64,000 nucleotides of DNA from NCBI RefSeq assembly GCF_037179485.1, contig NW_027040863.1, forward strand, positions 62,001 through 126,000, read 5' to 3'. Source of the stretch: Ochlerotatus camptorhynchus (Eukaryota > Arthropoda > Insecta > Diptera > Culicidae). This document shows, piece after piece, positions 1 through 11,737 of the stretch (within the stretch, counting starts at the first letter, position 1; the number at the start of each line of letters is the position of its first letter). The position numbers and the translations under genes were made by a program. The notes under the pieces are model-generated. The model was not told the origin of the DNA. It ran no database searches and saw only the letters and a list, made by a program, of their open reading frames with translations.

Positions 1-1867
1 AGCATCTTGATTTGTGAAGAAAAAAAAATGAATAAAAGTTAAAAAATCACGTTACAGATTTTTTTTAGATCAAGGACATAGCGATAAGGCGCTAGCTATT
101 AGACAAACCTTTTTTTTTTAGTTGAAGATTTGATGATTTTCAGAATGCAGATGTGCCACTTACAGACCAAATCCAAAACCACTGCCAAAAACAGATAGTT
201 AAAGTGAGTAGATTTTCTAAATACCAGGCACCTCCACTCTCCCACATTGCCTCTCTTGCAGAATGCTGGAGTGCAATGAATCAGGTGCAAAGCAAAATAC
301 TTATCTGAAAACTGACATTCATCTGCCCGACAATTACACAAGCTGATTAATATCGAGCCCCGATGAAGATAACAACTCCTGGATCCAAATGTTCGCGATG
401 ATTAAACTGAAATTCGCATTTTCTTGGAGACTTTCAGTCTAAACAAATTTATCCACTTAGTTACTTTAGTAGACTACCCCAGTAGTTAATAGTTTTGTTA
501 TCCGCCGAATCAACCTGTGTAATACTAAATACTAAATGTGCTGACGGTGAGATCATGTATTTATGGACTGCCTGGATTAGGTTTATTATTTCGTTCAGTT
601 ATGGCCATCAGTAAATGCTTTGGTCATGCTCGATGTATGTGTGGATAAGCAAACTTTACTTACAAATAAATAAAACACCTACTGAAAACGAACGCAACGA
701 AGCATCATCCACCAAATACCTAAACGCAACAAAAGGAACGCTACAACTGATCAAACCGAGAACAAAGGCTTCGAGGATCAATGAAATAAATAAAAAATAC
801 GAGTCGCTTTTGATAGGTTTCTCTTTTATTGCAATTGAAAAATAATTTTATTGGTATATTGTTTGCATATGGCTTCTATCATTGTGGCCGAAAAATGCTA
901 ATAAGTAATACATTAAAACTGAAATAAACACAAGCTTACAATTAAATTGTAATGAAACATAATTGTTTTTGATAAAACCTAAAATAATCTAAAACTGAAT
1001 GACATTCACGAAACTACTACTCAGAACTGTAAAAAATAAATAGAAATTAACAATCTAATCCATCGATATTGTGCAACATTCTCTGTTTCACAATTTTTGA
1101 TTCCTATTTGAAGAAGTAAAATGACAAATTTTGAAGTAGTGGGTACATGTGCTGAGCCTTAACATCAATGAAGAGAATTCTTGAATGAACATCAGATCTG
1201 CCGAGTTATGCTAGACGAATTTTGATTTATTTTCATTAAATTTAGCATGGAGTACGGGTTTGAACTTCACTTTGTATTGCATTCCTTCTTCCAACACCGA
1301 ATTAATTCGATTTCTCGGCATAAATCGTTCTGCAGGATTTGCCGGTACGTTTGAGAGATTAACAATCGCAGGTTACACCTCCCTCGTTAATTTATTGTTA
1401 TTTACAGGATTTCTTAGCAAATGGAGCTGTAAATTTATCTCTAGCCGTAATGAATATCAACTGGTATGAGGTGTTTTGAACTGGAACCATGTAGCAGTTA
1501 TACAATTCTATTAGGAGGTAAGTGGGAAATAACCATTTACGACTATTGAAAAGCTGGATCTAATGGGAAGATATGCTATTAACATCTCTATTATCGAAAT
1601 TCAGGTAGATTTATGACTCCGGATACCAGGAATTAAGATAACAAACAATCGCAGTACCAGCCAGGACCAGGACATGATTCAGATAAAATAAAAGTGAAGT
1701 ACAGTATAATCATCCTGGAGCAATCCTTGGACTACTCTCATTGATGGTGTGTCATTTCCTTTTATGACCTGTATCCCTGGAAAAATGGTGAAATAAGGAT
1801 GAGAACATTTCAAGCTGAACAATGCATTAGGTCCTAAATAACATTGATCGATTCTCTTAATCGTCTA
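1..1867. other. AT-rich non-coding DNA, no gene seen
   Basis: No open frame here has a recognisable domain, and the longest are under 80 codons. The sequence is AT-rich with ordinary homopolymer runs. I see no tRNA fold, no long inverted repeat and no clear exon with splice sites. Confidence 0.6.
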
Positions 1868-1985
1868 TCTGTGTGCTGAAAATAGCTGGGAATGTCTTAA
1901 CATGGCCGTGAAGATGCAAAGAGAAAGTCGACGAAAAGAATCTGTCAATGTTACTTAGAACCTAATGAATTGTTCAGTTTGATTT
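1868..1985 (+). repeat. Dispersed repeat, copy 1 (second copy at 56838)
   Basis: About 100 bp matches 56838..56935 in the same orientation. Both copies run from TGTGTGCTGAAAATA through a 'catggccgtg' core to AAGAGAAAGTCGACG. At the other locus this motif is one arm of a small inverted-repeat element, so this is probably half of such an element. Confidence 0.6.
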
Positions 1986-2182
1986 TAAGAACATGGAATT
2001 TCGAAGAAAGAGTTCCCGGGAAAATTGTTTTCCCTGAAACGGTGTACATACTACCATAGATACCTAATGAACAAGATATCCCAATAAGGCGATGTTATTT
2101 TCCTGTAGGATTTTCCACAGGGATTACTGATGTAGTGAAGAACAACAAAAATAACTCGAGAATTAATTTATAAATAGACATA

Positions 2183-2760
2183 CCGTAGAACGGGGTAACA
2201 TTGATAGTTTTTTAAAATGAATGTTTTTCAAATTTTATTTTATTTTAAACAAGTACTGAGGATCCTAGAGTCAATTCGTTAGTAATATGTTTAACGGAAA
2301 TTAAAGCATTTACATATTTTTTTTTAGTTTTGTGACCGAACATCTGTGATTTGATTTGGGGTTACTTTGATAATGCTCGATGAGTGTAGAAAAAAAATGC
2401 GTGAAACTCAAACAATTTAGTTCAAGAAATATTAATCTTTGAATGAGTATATATTCAGTAAACATTATAAGCAATAAGAATACAATATTAAATTTATGAT
2501 GGCTGTATCGTAAATACATTTCATAAGTTATGGTATGAGTGCTTTTTCAAACAGGCGAAAAACAAGAAAATTGTTTTTCAATATATTAGTAAAATATGTA
2601 ACACATTCTACATAAAAACTAGATACGATATCAACGGAAATACCCGAAGCTACAATATGGAGCCAATGTTTCTAATTCGGAAAAAGTGCAGAGAGTAAAT
2701 TTAATCATTATATTCTACTTTAAAAGTTACCCGCATTATCAAAGATACCCCGTTTTACGG
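2183..2760. mobile_element. MITE with CCGTARAACGGGG termini, TA target site
   Basis: The left end reads ta|CCGTAGAACGGGGTA and the right end is its near inverse, CCCCGTTTTACGG|ta. The imperfect terminal inverted repeat of about 24 bp continues inward (ACATTGATAG against ATCTTTGATAA). TA flanks both ends, as expected of a Tc1/mariner-type target duplication. The 578-bp interior has no transposase frame, so this is a non-autonomous element. The short ORFs inside carry no domain. Confidence 0.65.
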
Positions 2761-2960
2761 TATCTGCTTTTCAAACTTCCGGGACATAGAACAAAATGCA
2801 AAAGTAAAAGGGAGATGGGACAGCTGACATCAATGATGAGTTTTCAAATAAATGTATCTGCATTTGTAAACAAAGATTCAAAAGTCAATTTGTCGAAACT
2901 CTTAGCTCACGCAAACTAACACCACTATCATGAGCTGATTAGTAAAACATAAGATACACA

Positions 2961-3150
2961 AAGGTAAGTGAGAAAGCGGAGTAAGTGAGAATGACCAAAA
3001 AAAAAATCTCTGTATTGAGTGCGATAAAACGATAATGACGTCATTATCTCAATGGTGTTTCCCGTTTTATTGCACTCACGCTTAAGCATACAGAGATCTT
3101 TATTAGTCGTTCTCACTTACCCCACGTTCTCACTTACTCCGATGTACCTT
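2961..3150. mobile_element. Palindromic MITE with GTAAGTGAGAA motifs
   Basis: The two halves are imperfect inverted repeats. AAGGTA..AGTGAGAA..GGAGTAAGTGAGAATGACC on the left pairs with GTCGTTCTCACTTACCCC..CTCACTTACTCCGATGTACCTT on the right, and both halves share the inner motif ATCTCTGTAT and a 'gcrataaaacg' motif. The whole can fold into one long hairpin with a short centre near 3040. There is no coding capacity. Confidence 0.65.
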
Positions 3151-3340
3151 ATTTAAAATAATTTTAAATCACAGCCCTCTCTAAATAATCCTGCAAAATC
3201 TTGGTTAGAATATCAATATGATATAGTTGCATGACATGAGTTTTGCATTATGAAGGATGGGCTTCATAAAGCAGCCTTATGAATGACTATCGAAACATGA
3301 GTGCTTCTTGTATGATATTAGCACACCATTACAACTTATA

Positions 3341-4016
3341 GGGTGCCCCAGAATGTCTCATCACTACTTTCGAACACCCCTGCTTGTTTCAGATGACGTT
3401 CAAACAGCTGATTATCACGCTGAATCATTGTTTACATTTTGACCAACAACTTCGTGTATCGCAAGTGTCGGTTCTTCACATTTCCGTGACAATGCAAAGC
3501 GTATGAAGTATGGTGACAAGCAAAAATCTGAACGTAAACCGAACCCTGTTGACCGAAATCTGATGGAAATCTGATCGTGATGGCCGAAGTATTGACGACG
3601 CGGATAATGATCCGCAAACACGACGCCACAGTACTGTTTTGGCCGCATTTGGCGTCGGTTCATTACTCCAAGGACACGGCAGCTTGGTATAAAGTCAACA
3701 TGATCAAATTCGTACCCAAGGAGATGAATTCGTCAAATTGTCCCCAGGCCAGGCCAATCGAAACTTTTTGGGCCCTGACCCAAGCATATTTGCGGAAACG
3801 TGTAAATACAGTTGATTCCGTTACAAAGCTTGCGAATGACTGGGAACAAGTATCCAAAATTGTTGGAAAGGCATCTGGTAAAGAGTAGTGTGAGATCAAA
3901 AATCAGCTCCTTGGCTTACGACTGATTGGATCTCGGTTTTTCTACGTTTAACTATAAGAGAATAAAAATCGAATTTGCTGTTTTTTTAAATCGTGCATAG
4001 ACATCCTGGGACACCC
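3341..4016 (+). mobile_element. Internally deleted DD37E (ITmD37E-type) mariner element
   Basis: The left end is ta|GGGTGCCCCAGAATGTCT. The right end is the near-perfect inverse AGACATCCTGGGACACCC|ta. These make terminal inverted repeats of about 18-20 bp flanked by a TA duplication, the hallmark of IS630-Tc1-mariner elements. At 676 bp it is about half the length of an autonomous member and keeps only the 3' part of the transposase frame. The DD37E spacing seen in that frame points to the ITmD37E group known from mosquitoes. Confidence 0.8.
3577..3888 (+). pseudogene. C-terminal fragment of DD37E mariner transposase
   Basis: The 103-residue frame matches the C-terminal catalytic half of mariner-like transposases, which cut and rejoin element ends at TA sites. 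Visible motifs are LFWPHLASVHYSKD near residues 35-48, FVPKEMN, and NCPQARPIETFW. The stretch from the WP-x position to the E of RPIE leaves 37 residues between them, giving DD37E. The second catalytic aspartate, normally in WPD, is histidine here, so the protein would be inactive even if expressed. The N-terminal DNA-binding domain and the first aspartate region are missing or scrambled upstream. It sits entirely inside the TA-flanked element. Confidence 0.75.
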
Positions 4017-4018
4017 TA

Positions 4019-4169
4019 CCCAAGTAACCAAGAAGCCCGCTAATTCGCCTTTTTGCAATATAAGGCTAATATACGGCTAATAAATATAAAGCTTAGCATG
4101 CTCTATGTTAGCCGTGTATCAGCCTTATGTTGCAAAAAGGCGAATTACCGGGCTTGTTGGTTACTTGGG
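4019..4169. mobile_element. 151-bp palindromic MITE abutting the mariner relic
   Basis: The left arm CCCAAGTAACCAAGAAGCCC and the right arm GGGCTTGTTGGTTACTTGGG are inverses. Pairing continues inward through AATTCGCCTTTTTGCAA and its complement to an AT-rich centre near 4095. TA flanks both ends (4017-4018 and 4170-4171). The left TA is the same dinucleotide that forms the right TSD of the mariner relic, so the two insertions are back to back with no base between them. Confidence 0.8.
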
Positions 4170-4599
4170 TATGCTAACAACTACGACCTATTGACTTCTG
4201 ACCTAGGCGGCATCTAAAAAAGCGTAGAAAGGCATCTTAAACCAAGAAATAGTTTTAAAAAAATATACTGGAAGAATGCCCTTAAAACCTACAAAATACT
4301 AAAAAAAAAACGCTTGAAAAATTCGCATAAGTGCAACTACACTCAAGCTCACGAGAGTTCACGTTTTGACTAAAAATACTTAGATGTTTTGAGCCAAATG
4401 GACTAATCTCATTGCAATTTAAAAGCTTTTATTTTTACCGAATATTTTCCATGTGAAAACCATGATTTTAATAACTTTTTGCTAAGATTTGTTCCCATAG
4501 GTGCCACATCGATACTGTTAACTACTAAGAGAGATCAAAACTGACTAGGAAGATAAAGTCATTGTAAGCTAGTCATAAAAAGCAATAGTCTCAGGCAAA

Positions 4600-6310
4600 G
4601 AAAACGGACTAACGATTCGAAACTCGGAACATGGAATTGAGAAATACCCGCCGGAAAAAGCTTATTGAGGGTTCGCAAATTCGAGCAAGGGTGATGATGG
4701 AACTCGTCAAAATGAGAAGCGACACAAACAGAAGCGAATACAGCAAACTTTATCTTTTCTGGAAGAGTAGAAGAACGAAGAAATGGAGCACCTGTATCTT
4801 CCTTAAGAGACCCATAATTTCTACAAGACACTCAACGCATTCCGCAATGGCTTTGTGCCGCGAGCCGAAATGCGTCAGGTTAAGGATGGAGGTATTTTGA
4901 CGGATGAACGTGAGGTGATCGAAAGATGGATGCAGGATGCAACTTTACGATGAGCATCTGAATGGCGCGAGACGACATCCCAACTCCCACGATAAGTGAA
5001 GTTAACGATGCTATCATATAGCTATCATATAGCTGGGAAGGATGCTATCAAATGGGCCTAAATAAGTTGACTGCTTGCCTGCACCGACTGATAGTCAGGA
5101 TCTGGGATACAGAACAGCTACCGGAGGAATGGAAAGCAGTCCAAAAAGAGTGACAAGTTAGCTACCAAGTGATCACTATTCTCAACGCAGCCTAGTGCAT
5201 TCCCTGGTCTTCTTTCATCGTCTATCGCCACTAGCAAGCAGATTTGTGGGAGGTAATTAGATCGGCTTTGTGGACGGGCGATCAACGACAAATCAAATCT
5301 GTATGTTGCAGCAGAGTCTCCAAAACTGTCGTGAATATCAAGTACCGCACCATACCATCGATTTTAAGGCCGCTTTCGATACTGTTGACCGTGAAGAGTT
5401 ATGGAATATTATGGACGAGAACAGTTTTCCCCGGGAAACTGACCAACCTGATCAAGGTTACGATGAATGGTGTGCAGTGTTGTGTGAAGATATCGGGTGC
5501 GTTATTGAACTCGTTAGACTTCGACAAGGCGATGATCATTCCTGCCTCATGTTCATCATTGCGCTAGAAGGTGTTATGAAACGTGCGCGCTTCAACATGC
5601 ATTGTACGATCTTCAATGAATCCAGCCAGTTTATCAGCTTCACTGGCGACGTGGACATTGTCAGAAAAACGATACAGGTGCTGGCGGTGTACTAGGCTGA
5701 ATAAGTTGTATTAAAGGTGACTTGGTATCTGTTGACTAGAGGAACCGAGTGCGATAGAGCTCGCATAGGCAGAAGTGTGATAATCGACGGAGATGGTTCG
5801 AGGTGGTGGATGAATTTTTGTACTTCGGACGTCGGATAACAACAAGCAAAGAAATTCAGAGACGTATTACTGCTGGAAGCCGTGCTTACTACGGATTCCA
5901 CAAGACCCTGAGGTCTGGTAAAGTGGTAAGTGTATCACGTACAAGACCCTGAAAATACCGATAGTTCTCTATGGGCACGAGAGTTTTTGAACGACGCGTG
6001 CTTAGAACCATCTTTGGGGGGTATATGGAAACATTTTTTAGATGAGAAGAATGAACGACGAGCTGGTGCATCTATGACAAATCCAGTATCCAGAAAGTCG
6101 TTAACGCGGGAAGGGTACAATGTGTAGAACGCGTTGTAAGAACGCCGGACAACAATCCTGCAAAAATGTGTTTGTCTCGAATCCGCAAAAAAACGGTTTG
6201 ATCAAGTGGAGCCATATCCAGGAAGTGCAGGACGCTCAAGAAACTGGATACAAGTAGCCACGAAGCGAGTTAGTTGGCGTAAGATTGTAATGCAAGTCAA
6301 ATTCTGAAGG
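4600..6310 (+). pseudogene. Decayed RTE-like non-LTR retrotransposon (LINE) relic
   Basis: Scattered in two or three frames are pieces of a LINE polymerase. Near 5270-5420 is a reverse-transcriptase stretch reading IDFKAAFDTVDREELWNIMD, preceded by a 'QNCREYQ' motif. Further on, FTGDVDIV near 5640 occupies the place of the polymerase YADD motif and is mutated. From 5790 to 6170 the sequence resembles the RTE-type C-terminal region (reads like 'EIQRRI-AGSRAYYGF', 'YGHE', 'VVRTPDNNPAK'). Many frameshifts, stops and deletions break it, so it cannot be functional. Order of motifs shows plus orientation. Clade assignment is by motif style only. Confidence 0.6.
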
Positions 6311-6339
6311 AAGTCTTACCAGCAAAAGTAAAGTAACAA

Positions 6340-6362
6340 TTTATTTATTTATTTATTTATTT
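6340..6362. repeat. (TTTA)n tract, 3' tail of the adjacent LINE
   Basis: Five to six TTTA units. On the minus strand this is an (AAAT)n tail directly downstream of the LINE's 3' UTR. A simple-repeat tail rather than poly(A) is known from several non-LTR clades. Confidence 0.7.
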
Positions 6363-7925
6363 CGTCAACCAACGTAGACTAGTACAATTAATTAATACAG
6401 TTTTGTTTTCTTAAATATATATTTATATAAAAAAGTAGTGTCAGCTTTCTTGTCTTTTCTTTTATGAGTTGTTATTTCTTATGGAATAAAAATATTGCTT
6501 TAGTTTATGCCGAGACATTGTAAAGTCAATGGTTTCGCAGTGTTTATTGTAAGAGGCCATCATGCGGTTTAATGGCCCATATTTTGCATAATTTGTGCGA
6601 TGATGTTTTATGGCAAATAAATTTCGATTTCGGAGTTGCCGAGTGGGTGCATGGAAATTTAATTTTGATAAAAGTTCTGTTGAGTCAATTCGCTGCGAAA
6701 CGATATCATTTACAAATGAAACCATTGCATATTCACGACGCTCTTTTAATGTTTGTATGTTTATAAGCATGCAGCGTGCTTCATATGATGGAAGAGGAAA
6801 TGAAGTCCAACCTAATTTACGAAGAGCGTATAATAGAAATTGTTTTTGTACTGATTCTAATCTTTCTTCGTGCGTGATTGAAAATGGAGACCATACAATG
6901 CTGCAATATTCCAGTATTGACCTCACATAGGCAATATATAGTGTTTTAATTGTGTAAGGGTCCTGAAAGTTATAGCAAAAGCGCTTGATAAAGCCTAGCA
7001 TGTTATTTGCCCTGTGAATAATTGTGTTGTAATGGTCTATGAAAGTTAGTTTAGAGTCTAAGATAATTCCTAAATCCCTAACTCTTTCACATTTTTCTAC
7101 ATTTCGATTTCCTAGTGCAATTGAAATATTTGAAGTTGTTCTTTTCCTGCTAAATGATATTAAGTTACATTTTTTTACATTCAATTCTAGTAGACTTTTT
7201 TTGCACCATATGTAGAATATGTGTATTTCATTCCGGAATATATTGATGTCTTCTTCATTTCTTATTTCCAAAAAGAGCTTCATGTCGTCGGCATAAATAA
7301 GCAATTTAAGTTTTTTGAGAATGTAAGATATGTCGTTTACGTATAGAATAAAAAGGAGAGGTCCCAAATGAGAGCCTTGGGGGACGCCTGAAGTGACTTG
7401 AATTGGGCTCGATTTCTTTCCGTTGAATTTAATTATTTGTTGGCGGTTAGTTAAATATGATTCAAGCCATTTCAGGAGCCCTGACTTAATTCCAATTTTT
7501 TGCAGTTTAAAGAGTAACATTGGTATGTCAATGCGGTCAAATGCCTTGCTAAAGTCTGTATAGAGAGCTTCTACGTGGTTTCCATTATCCATTGCATTCA
7601 ATGAATAGTCTATAAATTCAAGTAAGTTGGTCGAGGTCGAACGACCCTTGAAAAAGCCGTGTTGCATGTCAGTAATTCTATTTTTGATTTGGAGAAATAA
7701 TTTTTCGTTGATAATTGACTCGAAAAGCTTAGGAATGCAAGAGATAATGGCTATTCCACGATAATTACGTACGTCAGATTTTCGACCAGATTTAAAGATA
7801 GGTACTAGAAATGAGGTTTTCCAAATTTTAGGGAAGGTTCCGGATTCCAGGGACATATTAAAAAGCCAAAACAATGGAGCAGTGAGTTCCATTGCTAGAC
7901 ATTTAATAAATGTTATGCTTCCTAT
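6363..7925 (-). mobile_element. 5'-truncated non-LTR retrotransposon (jockey/CR1-group style)
   Basis: It comprises a short 3' UTR (6363-6461), the reverse-transcriptase ORF and a truncated 5' end near 7925. Compared with the second copy at 16.1-17.3 kb, this copy lacks everything upstream of the MELTAPLFW segment, including the endonuclease. 5' truncation is the usual product of incomplete target-primed reverse transcription. Confidence 0.75.
6462..7892 (-). CDS. LINE reverse transcriptase, 5'-truncated but uninterrupted ORF
   Basis: The 476-residue frame is the RT domain and C-terminal region of a non-LTR retrotransposon, which copies element RNA into DNA at a nicked chromosomal site. Motifs in order: VRNYRGIAIIS (about 41-51), GFFKGRSTSTNL (79-90), YTDFSKAFDRID (111-122, first catalytic Asp), SGVPQGSHLGPLLFILYVND (168-187), YADDMKLF (200-207, catalytic pair intact) and a C-terminal region with LGIILDSKLTF and YIAYVRSILEYCSIVW typical of this group. 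No stop or frameshift occurs in 476 codons, so the insertion is fairly young. The methionine used is simply the first in the remaining frame. The true start would lie upstream in a full element, with an AP endonuclease domain. Activity is unlikely without it. Confidence 0.8.
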   Translation of the reverse strand: MELTAPLFWLFNMSLESGTFPKIWKTSFLVPIFKSGRKSDVRNYRGIAIISCIPKLFESIINEKLFLQIKNRITDMQHGFFKGRSTSTNLLEFIDYSLNAMDNGNHVEALYTDFSKAFDRIDIPMLLFKLQKIGIKSGLLKWLESYLTNRQQIIKFNGKKSSPIQVTSGVPQGSHLGPLLFILYVNDISYILKKLKLLIYADDMKLFLEIRNEEDINIFRNEIHIFYIWCKKSLLELNVKKCNLISFSRKRTTSNISIALGNRNVEKCERVRDLGIILDSKLTFIDHYNTIIHRANNMLGFIKRFCYNFQDPYTIKTLYIAYVRSILEYCSIVWSPFSITHEERLESVQKQFLLYALRKLGWTSFPLPSYEARCMLINIQTLKERREYAMVSFVNDIVSQRIDSTELLSKLNFHAPTRQLRNRNLFAIKHHRTNYAKYGPLNRMMASYNKHCETIDFTMSRHKLKQYFYSIRNNNS

Positions 7926-8786
7926 TGCGGGAAGCCTTTCCTCCGGTTGCTTCGTCGTCGTCCATCTGCTTTCGTCGTCGTCCGTCGTTTTCGCATTTGT
8001 GCGATGCGTGCACTCATACGTCGTGTCCGATGCGTATCCGTTCGTTGCTCAAAAGCAAATGACGAAGAAAACGATTTGGCAAGCGTTGCTTTTCTCCTCC
8101 CTTCCTTTCATTGGTGGAATAGTGAGCGGTCAAGCGAGCATTCACTCATAAAATTCGACACATTTTTTTTTGGCGAATTTCTAGGTAAAATTCCACATGA
8201 TTTTCATGTGTCCACACATAAACAGACTCCACTCAGAAGTACACATGAAATGTATGAGTCAAATAAATAGTATGTGTGGTTACACATGAATTTTATGTTT
8301 ACACATAAATCATATATATCATTTGTATATCATATTGCAAAAAATCATTGAATTTTTATTAGTGTTGAGTTTGCTCATATGAGTATGCGCAATGTGTCGT
8401 TTGTTCGATTTGCGCTCTATCGTTGCGTCCGTGTTTGGGATTTTGCGTTACATGTCTGAATTTTGAATTTTTAATGTGACCCCCTGTAGAGAAATTAAAG
8501 ACGTAGTTCTACGTCAAAAATCATCAGGAATGCTGCGAACAAAGACTACAAAAATCTTATTCTACAGACACAGTATGGGAAGACATAAGTAGAATGGTGC
8601 CTAATTGCAGGCGAAATGGTCAAACCTTCGCATACAGTTCAAGTCGTACAAAGCCGAAACATATAAAGTCTGGCCAAGGAAAAGCACGGGAAAATTGTGT
8701 TTCGTGGAAATATTACGCGCACATGATGTTTGTCAACATTTAAATAGGGTGATACCGTGATACTGCTTTTATAAATCATATATTAT
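7926..8786. other. Non-coding DNA with TCGTCG-rich and ACACATGAA-rich stretches
   Basis: Near 7940-8010 there is a run rich in TCGTCGTC. At 8195-8320 short motifs ACACATGAA/TTCATGTGT occur in both orientations, suggesting a small hairpin-forming repeat. Frames crossing this region carry no recognisable domain. I see no gene. Confidence 0.5.
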
Positions 8787-9270
8787 GCCCAGAGGTGGCA
8801 ACAGTACATTTTTTGAAAAACCATCGTCCAGAGCGAAACAAAACAGCCAGCACACGGGCGACCATTTAAAACTACATTCCAAGCGAACAGCGGAGATAGA
8901 GAATAAATAAAATCTCGCAACCGGATTTTTCCAAACAGTTTATTGTAATGAAATTTTAGCTGCAGGCTTGCATGTGACAGTAAATTACCAACTCCCTTAT
9001 TTACGCATAATTTTAACATCAATGCCTATGAGTGGTCAGTCTTCATTCTTATCTTTTAATTCCATGCAATAAATCAGATAAATAAATGCAGTAATTAGCC
9101 AGAAATCAGCAATATTCTACACGACATAAATTTATGTCACGCGTGCCGCCGGTCTTGTCTGCTTCTTTGTGCGAAAATGTTCTGTCGCTGGCAGAAAACA
9201 GTTTAGAAATGTCATGACATTTTTGCCGCTTGCCAGTTAGTTTTTGTGTGTCGTCACAATGGTTATCGCA
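8787..9270 (+). repeat. hAT-like MITE family copy, uninterrupted (second copy at 46.4-48.0 kb, inverted)
   Basis: The left edge is CAGAGGTGGCAACAGTACAT, a CAG-type end as in hAT elements. The segment aligns across its length, in reverse complement, with 46520..46839 plus 47787..48032. Matched landmarks include AAATAAGGGA, GCTGCAGGCTTGC, the 'taattagccagaaat' block, ATAAATTTATGTCA and 'ctgccagc'. This copy preserves the empty site of the hAT insertion seen in the other copy. There is no coding capacity. The far edge is not well defined. Confidence 0.7.
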
Positions 9271-11079
9271 AAAAGTATCAAATGTTAAGGAAAAAATGTT
9301 ATACTCCAGGACTCATGCCACCACTGATTATGCCACACTGCTGTGGTGGCTGTATGGCATCTGCCAAACAAATAGGCGCTATGCCTCATTGCGAGAAAAA
9401 GCATTCTTTTGGCAAAATGAGATAATAAACCTGAATATTTTTCCAACATATTTGGTAAGAAAAAAGTACCCAAAAGTAAGTTCTTTTCACCCATCTCGAC
9501 ACTACAGTGCAGGAAGCCATAATTAAGTAAAGTGGGTCAAAGTAGTTTTCAGTGACTTGTGTGTGGAATTGTGGCCGTTCAGTTCAACAGACAATATATT
9601 ACTCAATATTATTAAAGGGGTAATCTCAAGGGTCGGTAGAGTGGTGCTTTAAGAGGAATTCAAAATAAAACATTAAAAAGTTTATTGCAAGGGTGACAAA
9701 GGTAATACAGGAAGTATATTATACGGCTGGTAGATTATTTCAGAATTTTCTCACAAGCGAGCATGCAGTAAGTATATCACGCAAAACTGAAGGAAAATTC
9801 AAACAACCCCCCTCCCCCTTTCGTCATGATTTTCCTATACATAATACATTGCTTGTCTTGCATTTGTAATCTTCCTCCCTCCTTAGAACGTGACGTACTT
9901 AATGGATGCTCCGCTACGTGATACAAGTGTACATGTCCAAGCAAAATTTCCAGTTTTATTATGGTAATCAAGTCCGTTATATGGCTTATAAGCCACTTCA
10001 AAACCATGATAAAACCGAAATTGATACTTGGGTGTCGATTTCATGTATAAGCTATACGGGAGATGGGGGTAGAATGCCCATGCTAAGGAAGATCCCCATT
10101 TAATATTCAAACTGCATCGATATTTAAGTGCAATACCATCTCTTTGTTGTGTTAAGCTATTGAATAGATATTACAATTGATATGCTTAACGAAAACTCAT
10201 AGATTATTGTTTAAATAGGTGAAATTGAAAAAGACCACAAAAATCTCCAGAGTCAAAATAATGCACATATGTACTGATAACACTACTCGGTAGCATACAT
10301 TTAGGCTTACCTTTGCTCTTACTCTATTGAATATCAATGGTTCACGCCCGATGGTTATGCTCTCCACACTACAATTCGGGGAGCGCATTATACCCCATTT
10401 GGAGTAACAAATTGTAATGTTCAAAATAAGTACTATTTTTCGAATAAACATGCCGAAAGATGAAGGATGTATCTAGCAACTTGCATCAATCAAATTTTTC
10501 ATTTTGGTAGTATTCAGAGATACTAAATTAAGGAAATACTATTTTTGCATGTTTTTTTGTGCAAACATTATATATAAACTTTATCAATTCAAATGACTTT
10601 CTTCTAAACGCGTTTTCCTTCCATTCATATAGTATGTTTAAAGTATGGCAGCAATTTTTCTCCATAATATTAACTAGCAGCCATTTTCGCCATCACCATC
10701 ATCAACTAGTAGCATAGATATAAGGGGGCGCATTTTGACTGCTATAGCCATTTAACCCCCATTTACCGTATCCTGATATCCTGGTCATCAAAAAAGTTGT
10801 TGTCTTCGAAAAAAACTTCAGGTGATGAGACCATGGAAGGATGGAAGACAGATTCGTTCACAATAATCCCACTTCGCAGCGCTAGTGTGGATGTAAACTT
10901 CATGTACAGGCATATATTGAGACTTTCAAGAAACTGTCTGTCTTCGACACAGTTGACCTAGGCTATGAGCATGAGCATGAGCATTGAGGACCGTTCAATT
11001 CGTAGTTGCTACGCCACAATTGAGCTGAAAGCAGGGGAATTTGCACAATGAACCAAACGAATAAGACTTGGAATTAGCA
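9271..11079. other. No gene seen; simple (ATGAGC)n at 10966-10983
   Basis: Frames of up to 98 codons occur but have no domains, and several overlap on opposite strands as expected by chance. A short (ATGAGC)n repeat lies just beyond the presumed tail end of the SINE at 11080-11345. The rest is unremarkable AT-rich sequence. Confidence 0.5.
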
Positions 11080-11345
11080 ATCCTTTCTCAGGGGAAGGGA
11101 AAGATTGTTAGTGTGACACACGTTGTTATTAGAGACCGAGAACACCTCTGCATCTCCTCATCTATCATGGGATAGGATTTAATGTATGTGGAAAGGTAGC
11201 AGATCAGGATTCACCTTAGTATGTGATAATGAGATGTTTGAATTGCGAACCAGACAAATCTCTAGAACGAAAGAGCTGGGGTTTGAACCCCTGAACTTCT
11301 GCTCAGTCAACAAAATAGGTCTCACCTAGGCGACGGAGTTCTTAT
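11080..11345 (-). mobile_element. tRNA-derived SINE (family distinct from Feilai-type)
   Basis: Read on the minus strand, the 5' head has an A-box-like TCGCCTAGGTGAG followed about 40 bp later by a B-box-like GGTTCAAACCCC, the internal RNA polymerase III promoter spacing of a tRNA-derived SINE. A body of about 170 bp without coding potential follows, with a short repeat (ATGAGC)n beyond it. It is not a functional tRNA gene because the acceptor arms do not pair. Confidence 0.5.
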
Positions 11346-11737
11346 CAGTGCTGCAAAATATCAATATAATGCTGTATTTCACTAGCCACTTGATGTCAGT
11401 ATCAGTTCCCACAGTTTGAATATCAATATCATTCGCCTCAATGTCAGTGCGCAAATGGTATTGACATCTTAAAGCGACCACTAATATTCCACGTTCCATG
11501 TAAATAAACATGCAGCATGTAGCCACTACCACTACTACCACTACCATCGCAATGCCAGCATATCCTACCAATACAATATTTACAAACAACATCGCTGACT
11601 GTATATTACACTCAGCGATATATATTTGTACATAATGTATTGGTGGCACATGCTGCTGGTCAAGGAGTTGTTTTCTTGGGCGGCAGCATTTGCACAAAGC
11701 AAGCCGTGAGCAGTGTGTGTCATAACGTGCTAAACGA

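Noticed and set aside
8783..9022. 79-codon frame resembling the one at 47802-48035
   Set aside because: Similarity is due to the shared hAT-like MITE. The two copies are non-coding repeats in opposite orientation.
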